From positions 1 through 37,049 of the forward strand of contig QYQN01000070.1 of NCBI GenBank assembly GCA_007280895.1: 37,049 nt of DNA, given 5' to 3'. Both the position numbers and the translations under genes were made by a program. Below, one piece after another: positions 1 to 10,252 of the stretch; the first letter of the stretch is position 1, and every line of letters begins with the position of its first letter. The notes below the pieces were generated by a model that made no database searches, was not told the origin of the DNA, and worked only from the letters and a program-made list of their open reading frames with translations. This DNA comes from Methylococcaceae bacterium. GTDB taxonomy: Bacteria; Pseudomonadota; Gammaproteobacteria; Methylococcales; Methylomonadaceae.

Positions 1-765
1 GGCATTATGTAAATCGAAAAACTTTTTCTGTGAGTGTGCCCAGCAGCCCAGCTCTATGCAAGGACTTGCTTCCTGCGCGTGCTTGAGAACAAAGTTTTGT
101 AGTCGCTGAAGTCGTTGACCAGCAAGTGCCCCGCCCAGTCTCCCAAAAACTGCCGTGCCTAGTTGTCACTGCGCCCGCCTCGTAACTGCAGTGCCGGCGT
201 TTCGTCGGTTACCTCTTCAAGTTTTGCTTCCAAAAGGAAGCAAGGTCTTCGCCAAAAGCATCCTCAAACAAATCCTGCTGTATTTGTGATAACGCTTCAT
301 TCTTAACGCCATAAAGCAAACTTCGCTCCAAGATGAGTGCTTGGATTTTAAGGTCTTTAGTACAAATTCCAGTAATTTTAGTCGAAAGCATTTTATCGGC
401 GTCTTTTTTTGTCTGCTCAAAAAATGATCGAAGGATGCCGGCCACCTGTGTTTTGGCGACGGCATTTAGGTTCAAATTATAGCGTTTTGCTCAAGTCTTT
501 ATATTTGCTGGCTTTATAGGTCTTTTCTGATGCTTAAAAACAGCTCGATCACGCTTGCAAATGGGCAGCCGCTAAATGCTGCTAATCGATCCTCGCAATA
601 AACCAGTCTCATTGCGCCTGAGTGACCGTAAAGCTGATTACGAAAGACAAAAGCGGAGCTTTGCACAGGAAATGATGTCCAACGAGTGCTGCACGAGTGC
701 CAACAAGCCCTCAATACCTCGTCGTAAATCAGCTGGCGCAACGCTCAGCTTCTAAGACTAACACT
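1..765 (-). pseudogene. Decayed IS66-family element (tnpB and tnpC remnants), running off the left edge
   Basis: Minus-strand reading in shifting frames: TnpB-like 'VAPADLRRGIEGLLALVQHSLDI' (about 690-760) then 'SAFVFRNQ'; TnpC N-terminal-like 'RSLLYGVKNEALSQIQQDLFEDAFGEDLA' (209..475); DDE-region-like 'FLGDWAGHLLVNDFSDYKTLF' (about 85-165) and 'ELGCWAHSQKKFFDLHNA' (about 1-55). Frameshifts, stops and an internal deletion are visible. Confidence 0.82.
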
Positions 766-1076
766 TGATGCTCATGTTTTTTTTAGCTTTAGTCCCCCGT
801 ACAGTGTGGGCAGACTCTCTACAAACAAGCTTAAGTAGGGGGGGGCTTAAATAATCAGTTATGACTTGATTTTCTATTGCCCTGTTTCGCCCAGATAGCT
901 TATAAATCGACACACTTCAACATGCCTCATGGTTCCTTAGGTAACACGCGATTAACCCAAAAAAATATTTTTTTCAACGCTTTATTGGGTATCGAGAGGA
1001 GCGTTAATCTGCCCTCGCGCATTGTTTACAATTTTGCAGATATTTACAGTCAACAGTTTAGCTAAGGACGTTTTCA

Positions 1077-1133
1077 GTAGAGTACCCACTCGCCTAAAGG
1101 GTCTACTGTGGATAGGCGACGCAGTGGCTCTAC
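1077..1133. repeat. Imperfect inverted repeat / structured intergenic element
   Basis: GTAGAG..CCACT..CGCCTA pairs with TAGGCG..AGTGG..CTCTAC around a short loop. Confidence 0.5.
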
Positions 1134-1200
1134 CTCCCGCTGTGACCTATGCACTTATGTTGGTAGTCAGAAGCGTTCTGATTTAAGCTAAGAAATTTAG

Positions 1201-1674
1201 CTATGCTGAGTTGTTTTCTTCTTCTGGCTCAGCGTTTCCTGAGTCGGTAGTTGAAGGGTGTAAAGAACCACACCGCTTCGTCATTAAAGCAATAATGGTT
1301 TTTAAGCTTAAAATTTCACGTTTTTGAGCATCAATAAGCCTCTCTTTATGTGCAATAATTTCATCTTTATAGGTAATAGATAAGTGCATTTTTTGCAACT
1401 CCAAAGCAATTTCTGCGGTAGAGCCTGTTACAGCGATAGCCAGATTATTATCATCGTTAAGCAAAACAACACGCCCATTGCCTAATGACATGAGTTCTAT
1501 TAACTCAACATCAAACAGTGCTGCACATCGTTCCAGTTTGTGGTGATCAATCTTTGATTGTCCGGTCTCAATTTTACGATAGCTACTAACGGACATATTA
1601 AGTTTTTCAGCCATTTCAGCTTGTGTGAATTTTTTAGACTCACGCATTAAACGAATTTTTTCATTAATTTTCAT
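1201..1674 (-). CDS. XRE-family helix-turn-helix transcriptional regulator
   Basis: N-terminal HTH 'KINEKIRLMRESKKFTQAEMAEKLNMSVSSYRKIETGQSKI'. Confidence 0.88.
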   Translation of the reverse strand: MKINEKIRLMRESKKFTQAEMAEKLNMSVSSYRKIETGQSKIDHHKLERCAALFDVELIELMSLGNGRVVLLNDDNNLAIAVTGSTAEIALELQKMHLSITYKDEIIAHKERLIDAQKREILSLKTIIALMTKRCGSLHPSTTDSGNAEPEEENNSA

Positions 1675-1776
1675 AAAATGATAAAAATAGGGTTAGTAGT
1701 GCTACCTTGAGTATATTGTAACCGTCAGGTGTAATAAGTAAAATCTAACTCTTTTTATGTTTTTAGAGGAGTTGTT

Positions 1777-2214
1777 ATGAAAAAAAATCTTACACCGCTG
1801 TGGTTTAGTTTGTTATTTATTGTTTCAGGAGCGCAGGCTGTCGAGAGCGTAACACCTATTGTTGATGAAAGTTCAGCACATTTTCCTACGGGTCTTTGGG
1901 ATACCGTGCATTACAAAGTAAATACCAATGGCGCACATCCTGTGCGCATTAGTATTTGTATTAAAGCTAATGGTACGTGGCAATCACTTGATAGCAAAGA
2001 TAAATTGGGTGGCAGTTGGACGCGTACTGGCAATAATGTTCATTTAAGTGGCAATGGCAAAAACAAAAGCATAGCCGGTACGGGTGACTTAAATTTAATT
2101 AACCCCTACCGTTTTATGACAGGTACCTGGCAATCATGGCCTTTAAGTAACCCGACTGATCATAAATCCTATACCAGTGAATGGACGTTAGCGATTGCTA
2201 AACGTTGCGCTTAA
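1777..2214 (+). CDS. Secreted hypothetical protein with a short GTW/GGSW beta-rich domain
   Basis: Signal peptide 'MKKNLTPLWFSLLFIVSGAQA'; RBS-like GAGGAG upstream; divergent from the XRE gene; shares a domain with the next CDS. Confidence 0.8.
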   Translation: MKKNLTPLWFSLLFIVSGAQAVESVTPIVDESSAHFPTGLWDTVHYKVNTNGAHPVRISICIKANGTWQSLDSKDKLGGSWTRTGNNVHLSGNGKNKSIAGTGDLNLINPYRFMTGTWQSWPLSNPTDHKSYTSEWTLAIAKRCA

Positions 2215-2276
2215 TTCCTTGTTTAACGTTGAAATGCGTTGACTGTCTTTCTTTTTCTGATTATTAGGACTATTTT

Positions 2277-3803
2277 ATGAAAAAAAACACTTTATGCCTT
2301 GCTCTAGCTTCGGCACTCTTAATGCCTGTTTTGGCACAGGCTGTTGGTAACACAAAAGCAATCATTATCGCCTCTGCCGCAACCTCCTCTAACTCACCAG
2401 TAGGTGAAGCTGTTAGTAACGCGGTTGATGGAAATACAGCATCGAAATATTTAAATTTTGATAAGCTGAATACAGGCTTAATGGTTACGCTGGATCAATC
2501 AAGAGCCATTGAAACAATTACCCTTACCACTGCTAACGATGCTGCTGAGCGTGATCCAAGTAGTATCACTATTTATGGCTCAAATACCAATGCAACCAGC
2601 GGTTATTTTGGAATCGCTAGTAAAGATCTTAATCTAGCTAGCGCTAGAGGTTCTACTGTTCAACTTTCATTTACCAATTCAACGGCTTATAAGTATTACA
2701 AAGTAATTTTTCCTACGGTTAAAAACCCTAGTCTAGCAAATAGTATGCAAATTGCTGAAGTGAGTTTGCTATACGCCAATGGCGCAGCTGCTGTGTATCA
2801 AGTACCATCACCGCTTACCCAAACGACAACACCTGTTTATACGCCACCTCCAGCCCCTGGAGCACCAGCTCCAAGCAATAATACATGCCCACTTTCTGAT
2901 GGTTTTGTTGCAATCTATCCTTGGGTAAATAATGTTGATACCACTACATTTGTAAGATGTGCCTTGCCAGCAATGGGCGTTTCTAGAGGAGATGGAGTTG
3001 ATGATACAAAACGTGAAGTTTTTCGCCGAGGCAATACACCTCGAGGTTATTGGGAGATGGAGACAAAACTTAACTGTAGTGAAACTTGTTGTTATCCTGC
3101 TGGCATTTCCCCAAGTGCAAAAGTACCTGGAAGGGGAGAGATATATTATACTGATTTATATGGTGAAAACCAATGCGCACAACCTGGTCCTAATGGTGCC
3201 AATCTTGTTTTTAGTCCACGACCAGCCCCTAAAGGCTCGTGGAATTTTTCACCAGTATACGGTGCGTTGTCTTTCATTGCATCAGCTAAATCTAAAATTT
3301 CATTAATTAATTCTAAAAAACACTCAAGTCTATTTAGTACAAAAAATTCTGACGCCACAGTCACAACCAAAGAAAATGTAGACACGAACCTTAACGCAAC
3401 TGACGATCAAACTGTGTTTGCTGCCAATTTATGTATTTTACCTGATGGTACTTGGATTGGCGCTAATGGCACTACAGGTGGCTGGTCTTCCACAGAAGAT
3501 GGACAGCTACATTTAGGAGGTAATAATGAGTCATTTGGCTTGTCTGCTGTTTTAAATACAGTTACTAATGGAGAGATGGCAGGTCAAATATTGGAGTGGG
3601 ATACAGCATCCCCCACTGCAGAACAAACGGTTTTCCAAACCGTAGTCAATGTGCAAGACTCTAGCTGTGCAGGCATTGATACTGAAAAAATGAGAGCAGG
3701 TGGCTATGTTCCAGCACCTACTGATGGTTCAGTCTCTACTGACACCACTTCACCTACTGAGGGCTTAGCCTCTACCGGCACAACAGTGCCTGTTGCTCAA
3801 TAA
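2277..3803 (+). CDS. Secreted multidomain protein: discoidin-like (F5/8C-like) N-terminus, Pro-rich linker, Cys-rich middle, C-terminal domain shared with the preceding gene
   Basis: Signal peptide 'MKKNTLCLALASALLMPVLAQA'; 'AVDGNTASKYLNFDKLNTGLMVTLD...IYGSNTN...YKYYKVIFP' is discoidin-like; linker 'PPPAPGAPAPS'; C-terminal 'LCILPDGTWIGANGTTGGWSS'. Confidence 0.8.
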   Translation: MKKNTLCLALASALLMPVLAQAVGNTKAIIIASAATSSNSPVGEAVSNAVDGNTASKYLNFDKLNTGLMVTLDQSRAIETITLTTANDAAERDPSSITIYGSNTNATSGYFGIASKDLNLASARGSTVQLSFTNSTAYKYYKVIFPTVKNPSLANSMQIAEVSLLYANGAAAVYQVPSPLTQTTTPVYTPPPAPGAPAPSNNTCPLSDGFVAIYPWVNNVDTTTFVRCALPAMGVSRGDGVDDTKREVFRRGNTPRGYWEMETKLNCSETCCYPAGISPSAKVPGRGEIYYTDLYGENQCAQPGPNGANLVFSPRPAPKGSWNFSPVYGALSFIASAKSKISLINSKKHSSLFSTKNSDATVTTKENVDTNLNATDDQTVFAANLCILPDGTWIGANGTTGGWSSTEDGQLHLGGNNESFGLSAVLNTVTNGEMAGQILEWDTASPTAEQTVFQTVVNVQDSSCAGIDTEKMRAGGYVPAPTDGSVSTDTTSPTEGLASTGTTVPVAQ

Positions 3804-3808
3804 ATAAC

Positions 3809-3855
3809 AGAAGGGACGGCTACGTTCAGCACGTGCGTAGCTATCCCTTCTTTTA
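3809..3855 (+). terminator. Rho-independent terminator after the secreted-protein pair
   Basis: AGAAGGGA-GGCTACG ... CGTAGC-TCCCTTCT followed by TTT. Confidence 0.7.
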
Positions 3856-4052
3856 ATTAATTCGTAAAGCATAATCTTTAATGCGTAGCTTGAGTTTCAA
3901 AAGCCACAGACCATCCTACTTGGTGCCCGTATTTTGCAGGGCAATGTTCCAGTTAATTCAAATATCAAGATGATTAAAAACCAATTAATTCTGCTTTGAT
4001 AATCTTTTTTAACGGTTTCAGCATTTTAAAAATAACAAAAATTTCTTTATCA

Positions 4053-4211
4053 TCAGCATTGTAATTGTTGTAAAGTCTGCTGTTCAAACTCATCCACTGT
4101 TTCATCATTGTTTTGCCATCGTGCTAATAATTCACTTTGCCAAACTTGCTTTAAATTAAACGCTTTATCTAATTTATCCAAAACCCACTCTTTAAAGGTC
4201 GAGCTATTCAT
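4053..4211 (-). pseudogene. 52-codon remnant resembling the N-terminus of a hypothetical nuclease-like protein
   Basis: Minus-strand ORF below the track length cutoff: MNSSTFKEWVLDKLDKAFNLKQVWQSELLARWQNNDETVDEFEQQTLQQLQC*. It reads as ordinary protein and stops abruptly. Confidence 0.4.
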
Positions 4212-4215
4212 TTCG

Positions 4216-4278
4216 GGCTACCCACTTAAGGCGGGACAGGTTAAGCCTTGCGCTGTGTCCCGACTTAAGTGGGTAGCC
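4216..4278. repeat. Long near-perfect hairpin (arms about 22-23 nt)
   Basis: GGCTACCCACTTAAGGCGGGACA ... TGTCCCGACTTAAGTGGGTAGCC with one mismatch. Confidence 0.8.
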
Positions 4279-4350
4279 TCATTTCGTTACCTTTTGATAA
4301 TTAGACACGTTATTCAATACTAAACGCTCTTTTTAGTGATTTTCGTATAC

Positions 4351-5796
<1,446 letters not shown>

Positions 5797-5933
5797 TTAA
5801 ACCAGTTTGCAGATAAGCTTGTAATTTTGTCGTAAGCTAAGCTCTGATAGGGTGGCGAGTATCAATGTTCAGGGGATCAGCAGTGCAAGGAGTGCGCTGG
5901 TTATAGCTAGTTTAGAGGTGGGCAGTAAAGGTT

Positions 5934-7730
5934 TTACTTATTGGTGTAATCTTCATACCATTCTTTAAATTTTTCAGGGGGTATCGGGACAGAGCATAAA
6001 TAACCTTGTATTTTTTCACAGTGATTGTTTTGTATACATTCAAGTTCAGCAAGTGTTTCAACGCCTTCAGCAATCATTTCAATCCCTAAGCTGTCACCCA
6101 TGGCCATAATAACTCTGACAATGGTTGCATTGCCGGGGATGTCTTGGATGTTACGGATAAATGATTGGTCGATTTTAATTCGATCAATTGGGAAGCGAGA
6201 TAAGTGTACTAGGCTGGTGTTGCCGGTACCAAAATCATCAATGGCTAGTTTTATACCCATGGCGCGGAGTTTGGTTAAGATAGCAATAGACTGAGATGGA
6301 TCCGTCATGACCACGTTTTCAGTGAGTTCGAGTTCAAGATAGTTAGGGTCAATGCCTGTTTTTTCAATGATGGTGCTAAGCAGGCTGCAAAAATTGGGGT
6401 GTCTAAATTGCACCACGGAGATGTTGACGGCAACACGTAATTTAGGTAATCCTTGATTAATCCAGCGCGTATGTTGCTGACACGCTTCGGTTAATACCCA
6501 TTCTCCAATGGGTGAAATTAAGCCTGATTCTTCAGCAATGGGGATAAATTGTGCAGGCGAAACTAGCCCAAGGCTTGGGTGATGCCAGCGCAGTAAGGCT
6601 TCTATGCCAATAACTTGATTGGTTTCGGATTGAATTTGTGGCTGGTAAAACAGCTGCAGTTGCCCATTATTAACGGCAAGTTCAAGCTCAGTTTCTAATG
6701 AAGGGCGTTCAACGATGCCTAAGACATCGGTATCTTTTGAATAAATAGTATAGCCATTGCGACCATTTTCTTTGGAGGCGTACATGGCAGAGTCTGCCTT
6801 GTGCATGATTCCATCGATGGTGATATCGTGCATAGGAAATAATGCAATACCTAAGCTCGCCGTGACATTGATGGTGCGTTCAAAAATAAGTATGGGTTCG
6901 CGAATTGCGTTAATAATTGCTTGCGCGACGGTGTCTGCATGTTTGATTTCGCCCAGGTTTTGCAGAATGATGACAAATTCATCGCCACCGAGTCGGGCGA
7001 TAGTATCGCTTTCTCTAACAGTTGCAGTTAGTCTATTAGCAATATTGATGAGTAATTGATCGCCAAAGCCATGTCCAAAGGTATCGTTAATTTGTTTAAA
7101 TTGGTCTACGTCAATGAATACTAAAGTAAAAGGGCGTTCACCGCGTTTGGCTTGGTGACAGGCTTGTAACAAACGATCTTTAAATAATAAACGATTGGGT
7201 ATGCCGGTTAGTTGATCGTAATGTGCTAAAAAATACAGTTCTTGTTGTTTGCGATGTGAAATTTCTTCTAATAATTTGTGACCCCCGACAATGCCAGCAT
7301 AACGATTATCGGTGGTGACAATTAATCCATTGCACATGTTTTTCATGCCAATTTTAAGGGTAATATGCCAAAGATCATCTATTGTGGTATTGATGTCAAC
7401 AATAACGGGATCATTGATCATTATTTCTCTAATCGTTTTTTTATAGTAGAGATCACGAGAAAAAGGTTTAAAGAAAATTTCTGTTAGGCGATCACGATCA
7501 ATTAGGCCAATGGGAATAAAATATTCATTAATAATAGGGGCTATTGATAGCGATTTGTCGTTGACGAAAATATCTAAGACACTTAAGCACAACTCAGTTT
7601 CTGCAATGGGATTAATGACTTGCATTAACTTTTTTATAGTTATGCAGTTATTTTGAAAATGGGAGCTGTTAATTGGTTTTTGATTAGCCTCTGATTCCAT
7701 GAATAATTTATCTTTGGTAGTTTTTTTCAT
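5934..7730 (-). CDS. CBS-pair-like / GGDEF / EAL cyclic-di-GMP signalling protein
   Basis: 'ARLGGDEFVII' GGDEF motif, 'IGIEALLRWHHP' EAL motif and 'DDFGTGNTSL'; CBS-like repeats in the N-terminal 150 residues. Confidence 0.92.
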   Translation of the reverse strand: MKKTTKDKLFMESEANQKPINSSHFQNNCITIKKLMQVINPIAETELCLSVLDIFVNDKSLSIAPIINEYFIPIGLIDRDRLTEIFFKPFSRDLYYKKTIREIMINDPVIVDINTTIDDLWHITLKIGMKNMCNGLIVTTDNRYAGIVGGHKLLEEISHRKQQELYFLAHYDQLTGIPNRLLFKDRLLQACHQAKRGERPFTLVFIDVDQFKQINDTFGHGFGDQLLINIANRLTATVRESDTIARLGGDEFVIILQNLGEIKHADTVAQAIINAIREPILIFERTINVTASLGIALFPMHDITIDGIMHKADSAMYASKENGRNGYTIYSKDTDVLGIVERPSLETELELAVNNGQLQLFYQPQIQSETNQVIGIEALLRWHHPSLGLVSPAQFIPIAEESGLISPIGEWVLTEACQQHTRWINQGLPKLRVAVNISVVQFRHPNFCSLLSTIIEKTGIDPNYLELELTENVVMTDPSQSIAILTKLRAMGIKLAIDDFGTGNTSLVHLSRFPIDRIKIDQSFIRNIQDIPGNATIVRVIMAMGDSLGIEMIAEGVETLAELECIQNNHCEKIQGYLCSVPIPPEKFKEWYEDYTNK

Positions 7731-7865
7731 AAAACGTATAAATAACCATAAGTAGAAATTAAATTTTTAAGGTGTTTTACATGACCCATGTTAATAGGTG
7801 ATGACACTGAATAAGTGGTTTCTTATTTATTTACGACAAGCGTCATGGCGTAGTGTTGACTGTGA

Positions 7866-10139
7866 TTAAAATTCATCCCAATCACTGTCATCATTAATGG
7901 TGCTGGCAACCTGCACCAATGTTGCTGTTGGTTTTTGTTTGCCTTTGTACGTTTCTATTTTGGTGGGTAATTTAAGTTTAACTATTGGTTTAGGGCTCGA
8001 TTGTGTCGGGCTGTCTGATAGTTTAAATACTTCTAAGGAGAGTGATAGATTTTGTGATTGTTCGGCCATGGATTCTGCGGCAGCAGCCACTTGTTCAACC
8101 AATGCTGCATTTTGCTGGGTAACATCGTCCATTTGGTTAATCGCATTGTTTACTTGTTCAATTCCTGTGCTTTGTTCGTCAGAAGCATTTGAAATATTGG
8201 CAATAATGGCGGTGACTTCATCAATTGAGCCGACAATGTCTTTCATGGTGCGACCTGCTTGAATAACTAATTTGCTGCCGTTTGCCACTTTAGACTCTGA
8301 GTCACCAATTAACTCTTTAATTTCACTGGCTGCTTTTGCCGCTTGATGTGCAAGTATACGTACTTCACTGGCGACTACCGCAAAGCCTTTACCTTGTTCG
8401 CCAGCACGTGCCGCTTCTACTGCCGCATTTAAAGCCAAAATATTGGTTTGGAATGAAATGCCATCAATAACAGCAATTATATCTGCAATTTGTCGGGATG
8501 AGTCGCTGATTTCATTCATAGTTGCAATCACTTCTTGCACGACATGATAGCCTTTGCCCGCAACATCAGAGGCACCAATTGCGTGTTTATTGGCGTTGTT
8601 TGCATTCACTGAGTTCGCTTGCACCGCAGTGGTGAGTTGTTCCATGCTTGCGGCTGTTTCTTGTAGGCTAGCTGCTTGTTGTTCGGTGCGGTTAGATAAA
8701 TCATTGTTGCCCATGGCAATTTCTTTAGAGGCAATGTTTAGATTTTCAGAGGATCTTTTTACGTTGGTTAATAATGTTTTTAATTTATCAACGGTAAAGT
8801 TCATGCCTAGTTTGACTTGTCCAAAAATGCCAGGGTAGTCTTCGGTGATGGTTTGAGTTAAATCACCCTTAGAGAGGGCTTCAGCTATCCGTAGCGCATC
8901 GTTTAAGCCACTTTCTGTAACGTCTGAAAGTTGATTAAGTAATTCGGATAAGTCACGGGTGTAGCCAGTTTTGTTCTGAGTATTAATTTTTACACTGAAG
9001 TCCCCGTGGTTGGCTGCGGTGTCGACAAAGTGTTGGATATCTTCAATGGTGCTTTCAAGTGAATCTACAGTGTGATTTATGCTGTTTTTCATTTGTCCAA
9101 ACACGCCTTGATAATCAATGGTGATGCGTTGGCTTAAATCGCCTTGAGCCAGAGCATCGGCAACACGCGTGACATCTTTAAGGCCGGTGTTGGTCGTTTC
9201 TGATAAATCATTAAGTGCTGAGCCTAAATTTTTGGCATAGCCTTGATGTTTGTTGAGATCAATTTGTTTACTAAAATCGCCGTTTACCGCGGCATTGACG
9301 CTGTTTTCAATATCAGCCACGACATTTTTTAGTGCGTTTTGCATTGTTTCCATGGCTAAGAGCAGTTGTCCGGTTTCAGCTTGGTTATCTACTTGGATAA
9401 TGCTGGTTAAATCACCGTGGGCAATTCTTTGGGCAACTTCAATGCTAAATTTAAGTGGTTTGGTAATGGAATGAATTAAGCCAATCCCTAAAAACAGAAG
9501 CAGTGTTACTGAGAGTATGCTGGCGATTAAAATTAACCACTGGGCTTGTTGTGCAGAATAATTAGCGAGATTGTTATCTTTGTCCGCATGTTGAGCATTG
9601 AGCTCAATTAAATTTTTGAGCATAACTTTGACATCAGGCAGGGCTTGGGTCTTTTTTAGTTGTTCTTGAAAGGTGATCGCTAATTGTTTTTGTTTTTCTG
9701 GATCATAGTTGTATGCGAGGGCTTCAATTGCGGTGCTAAGTGTTTTATTGCTTTGCTGCCACGCCTCCAGTGCAGGTAAAAAAACATTTAACGCTTCAGT
9801 TTCTTTGCTGTCATGAATGAGGGGGACATAAATCGCTAAGCCTTTATTTATGGCTTCCCAGCCTTCTTTTTTGCTGGTTAAAATAGCTTTAAAATTAGTT
9901 TGAGCATCAAGATTTTTTTGGAAAGCAAGGGCTTTGAGATTGGCATATTTTACGGTCATTAGACCGTCGTTAATCATGTCTAAACCTACTATAGAAGGTA
10001 GTCGGACGTTATTAATAAGATTAAGCGAGGTTAATGTTTTTTGGAAGCCGTATGTGCTGACTAAGCCAGTACCAATTAAAGCAAGTGATGAGAAGCATAA
10101 AAGGAATATTAGCTTAATTTTAATGCTTAAATTTTTCAT
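7866..10139 (-). CDS. Methyl-accepting chemotaxis protein with HAMP and tandem HAMP-like repeats
   Basis: N-terminal TM, 4-helix-bundle-like sensor, second TM, HAMP, and signalling hairpin 'IIAVIDGISFQTNILALNAAVEAARAGEQGKGFAVVASEVR'. Confidence 0.96.
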   Translation of the reverse strand: MKNLSIKIKLIFLLCFSSLALIGTGLVSTYGFQKTLTSLNLINNVRLPSIVGLDMINDGLMTVKYANLKALAFQKNLDAQTNFKAILTSKKEGWEAINKGLAIYVPLIHDSKETEALNVFLPALEAWQQSNKTLSTAIEALAYNYDPEKQKQLAITFQEQLKKTQALPDVKVMLKNLIELNAQHADKDNNLANYSAQQAQWLILIASILSVTLLLFLGIGLIHSITKPLKFSIEVAQRIAHGDLTSIIQVDNQAETGQLLLAMETMQNALKNVVADIENSVNAAVNGDFSKQIDLNKHQGYAKNLGSALNDLSETTNTGLKDVTRVADALAQGDLSQRITIDYQGVFGQMKNSINHTVDSLESTIEDIQHFVDTAANHGDFSVKINTQNKTGYTRDLSELLNQLSDVTESGLNDALRIAEALSKGDLTQTITEDYPGIFGQVKLGMNFTVDKLKTLLTNVKRSSENLNIASKEIAMGNNDLSNRTEQQAASLQETAASMEQLTTAVQANSVNANNANKHAIGASDVAGKGYHVVQEVIATMNEISDSSRQIADIIAVIDGISFQTNILALNAAVEAARAGEQGKGFAVVASEVRILAHQAAKAASEIKELIGDSESKVANGSKLVIQAGRTMKDIVGSIDEVTAIIANISNASDEQSTGIEQVNNAINQMDDVTQQNAALVEQVAAAAESMAEQSQNLSLSLEVFKLSDSPTQSSPKPIVKLKLPTKIETYKGKQKPTATLVQVASTINDDSDWDEF

Positions 10140-10252
10140 TCTTAATTCCTGATAGTGAATAAAGCTGGAAAAATTAGCGCACGTTCAATTAAGGTAAGAG
10201 GTCGCTAACCACCGCTTTAAATGTCTTGTGGTTAGCTTCTAATTTTAGATGA

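Noticed and set aside
877-1065. 62-aa plus-strand ORF
   Set aside because: No recognisable motif or RBS, AT-rich spacer; probably spurious.
2959-3306. 115-aa plus ORF inside the 508-aa secreted protein
   Set aside because: Out-of-frame shadow of a convincing CDS.
6757-7059. 100-aa plus ORF opposite the GGDEF-EAL gene
   Set aside because: Antisense shadow of a well-supported CDS; the same applies to the ORFs opposite the MCP, pyrB, pyrC', hflX, hisZ, purA, modB and ispG.
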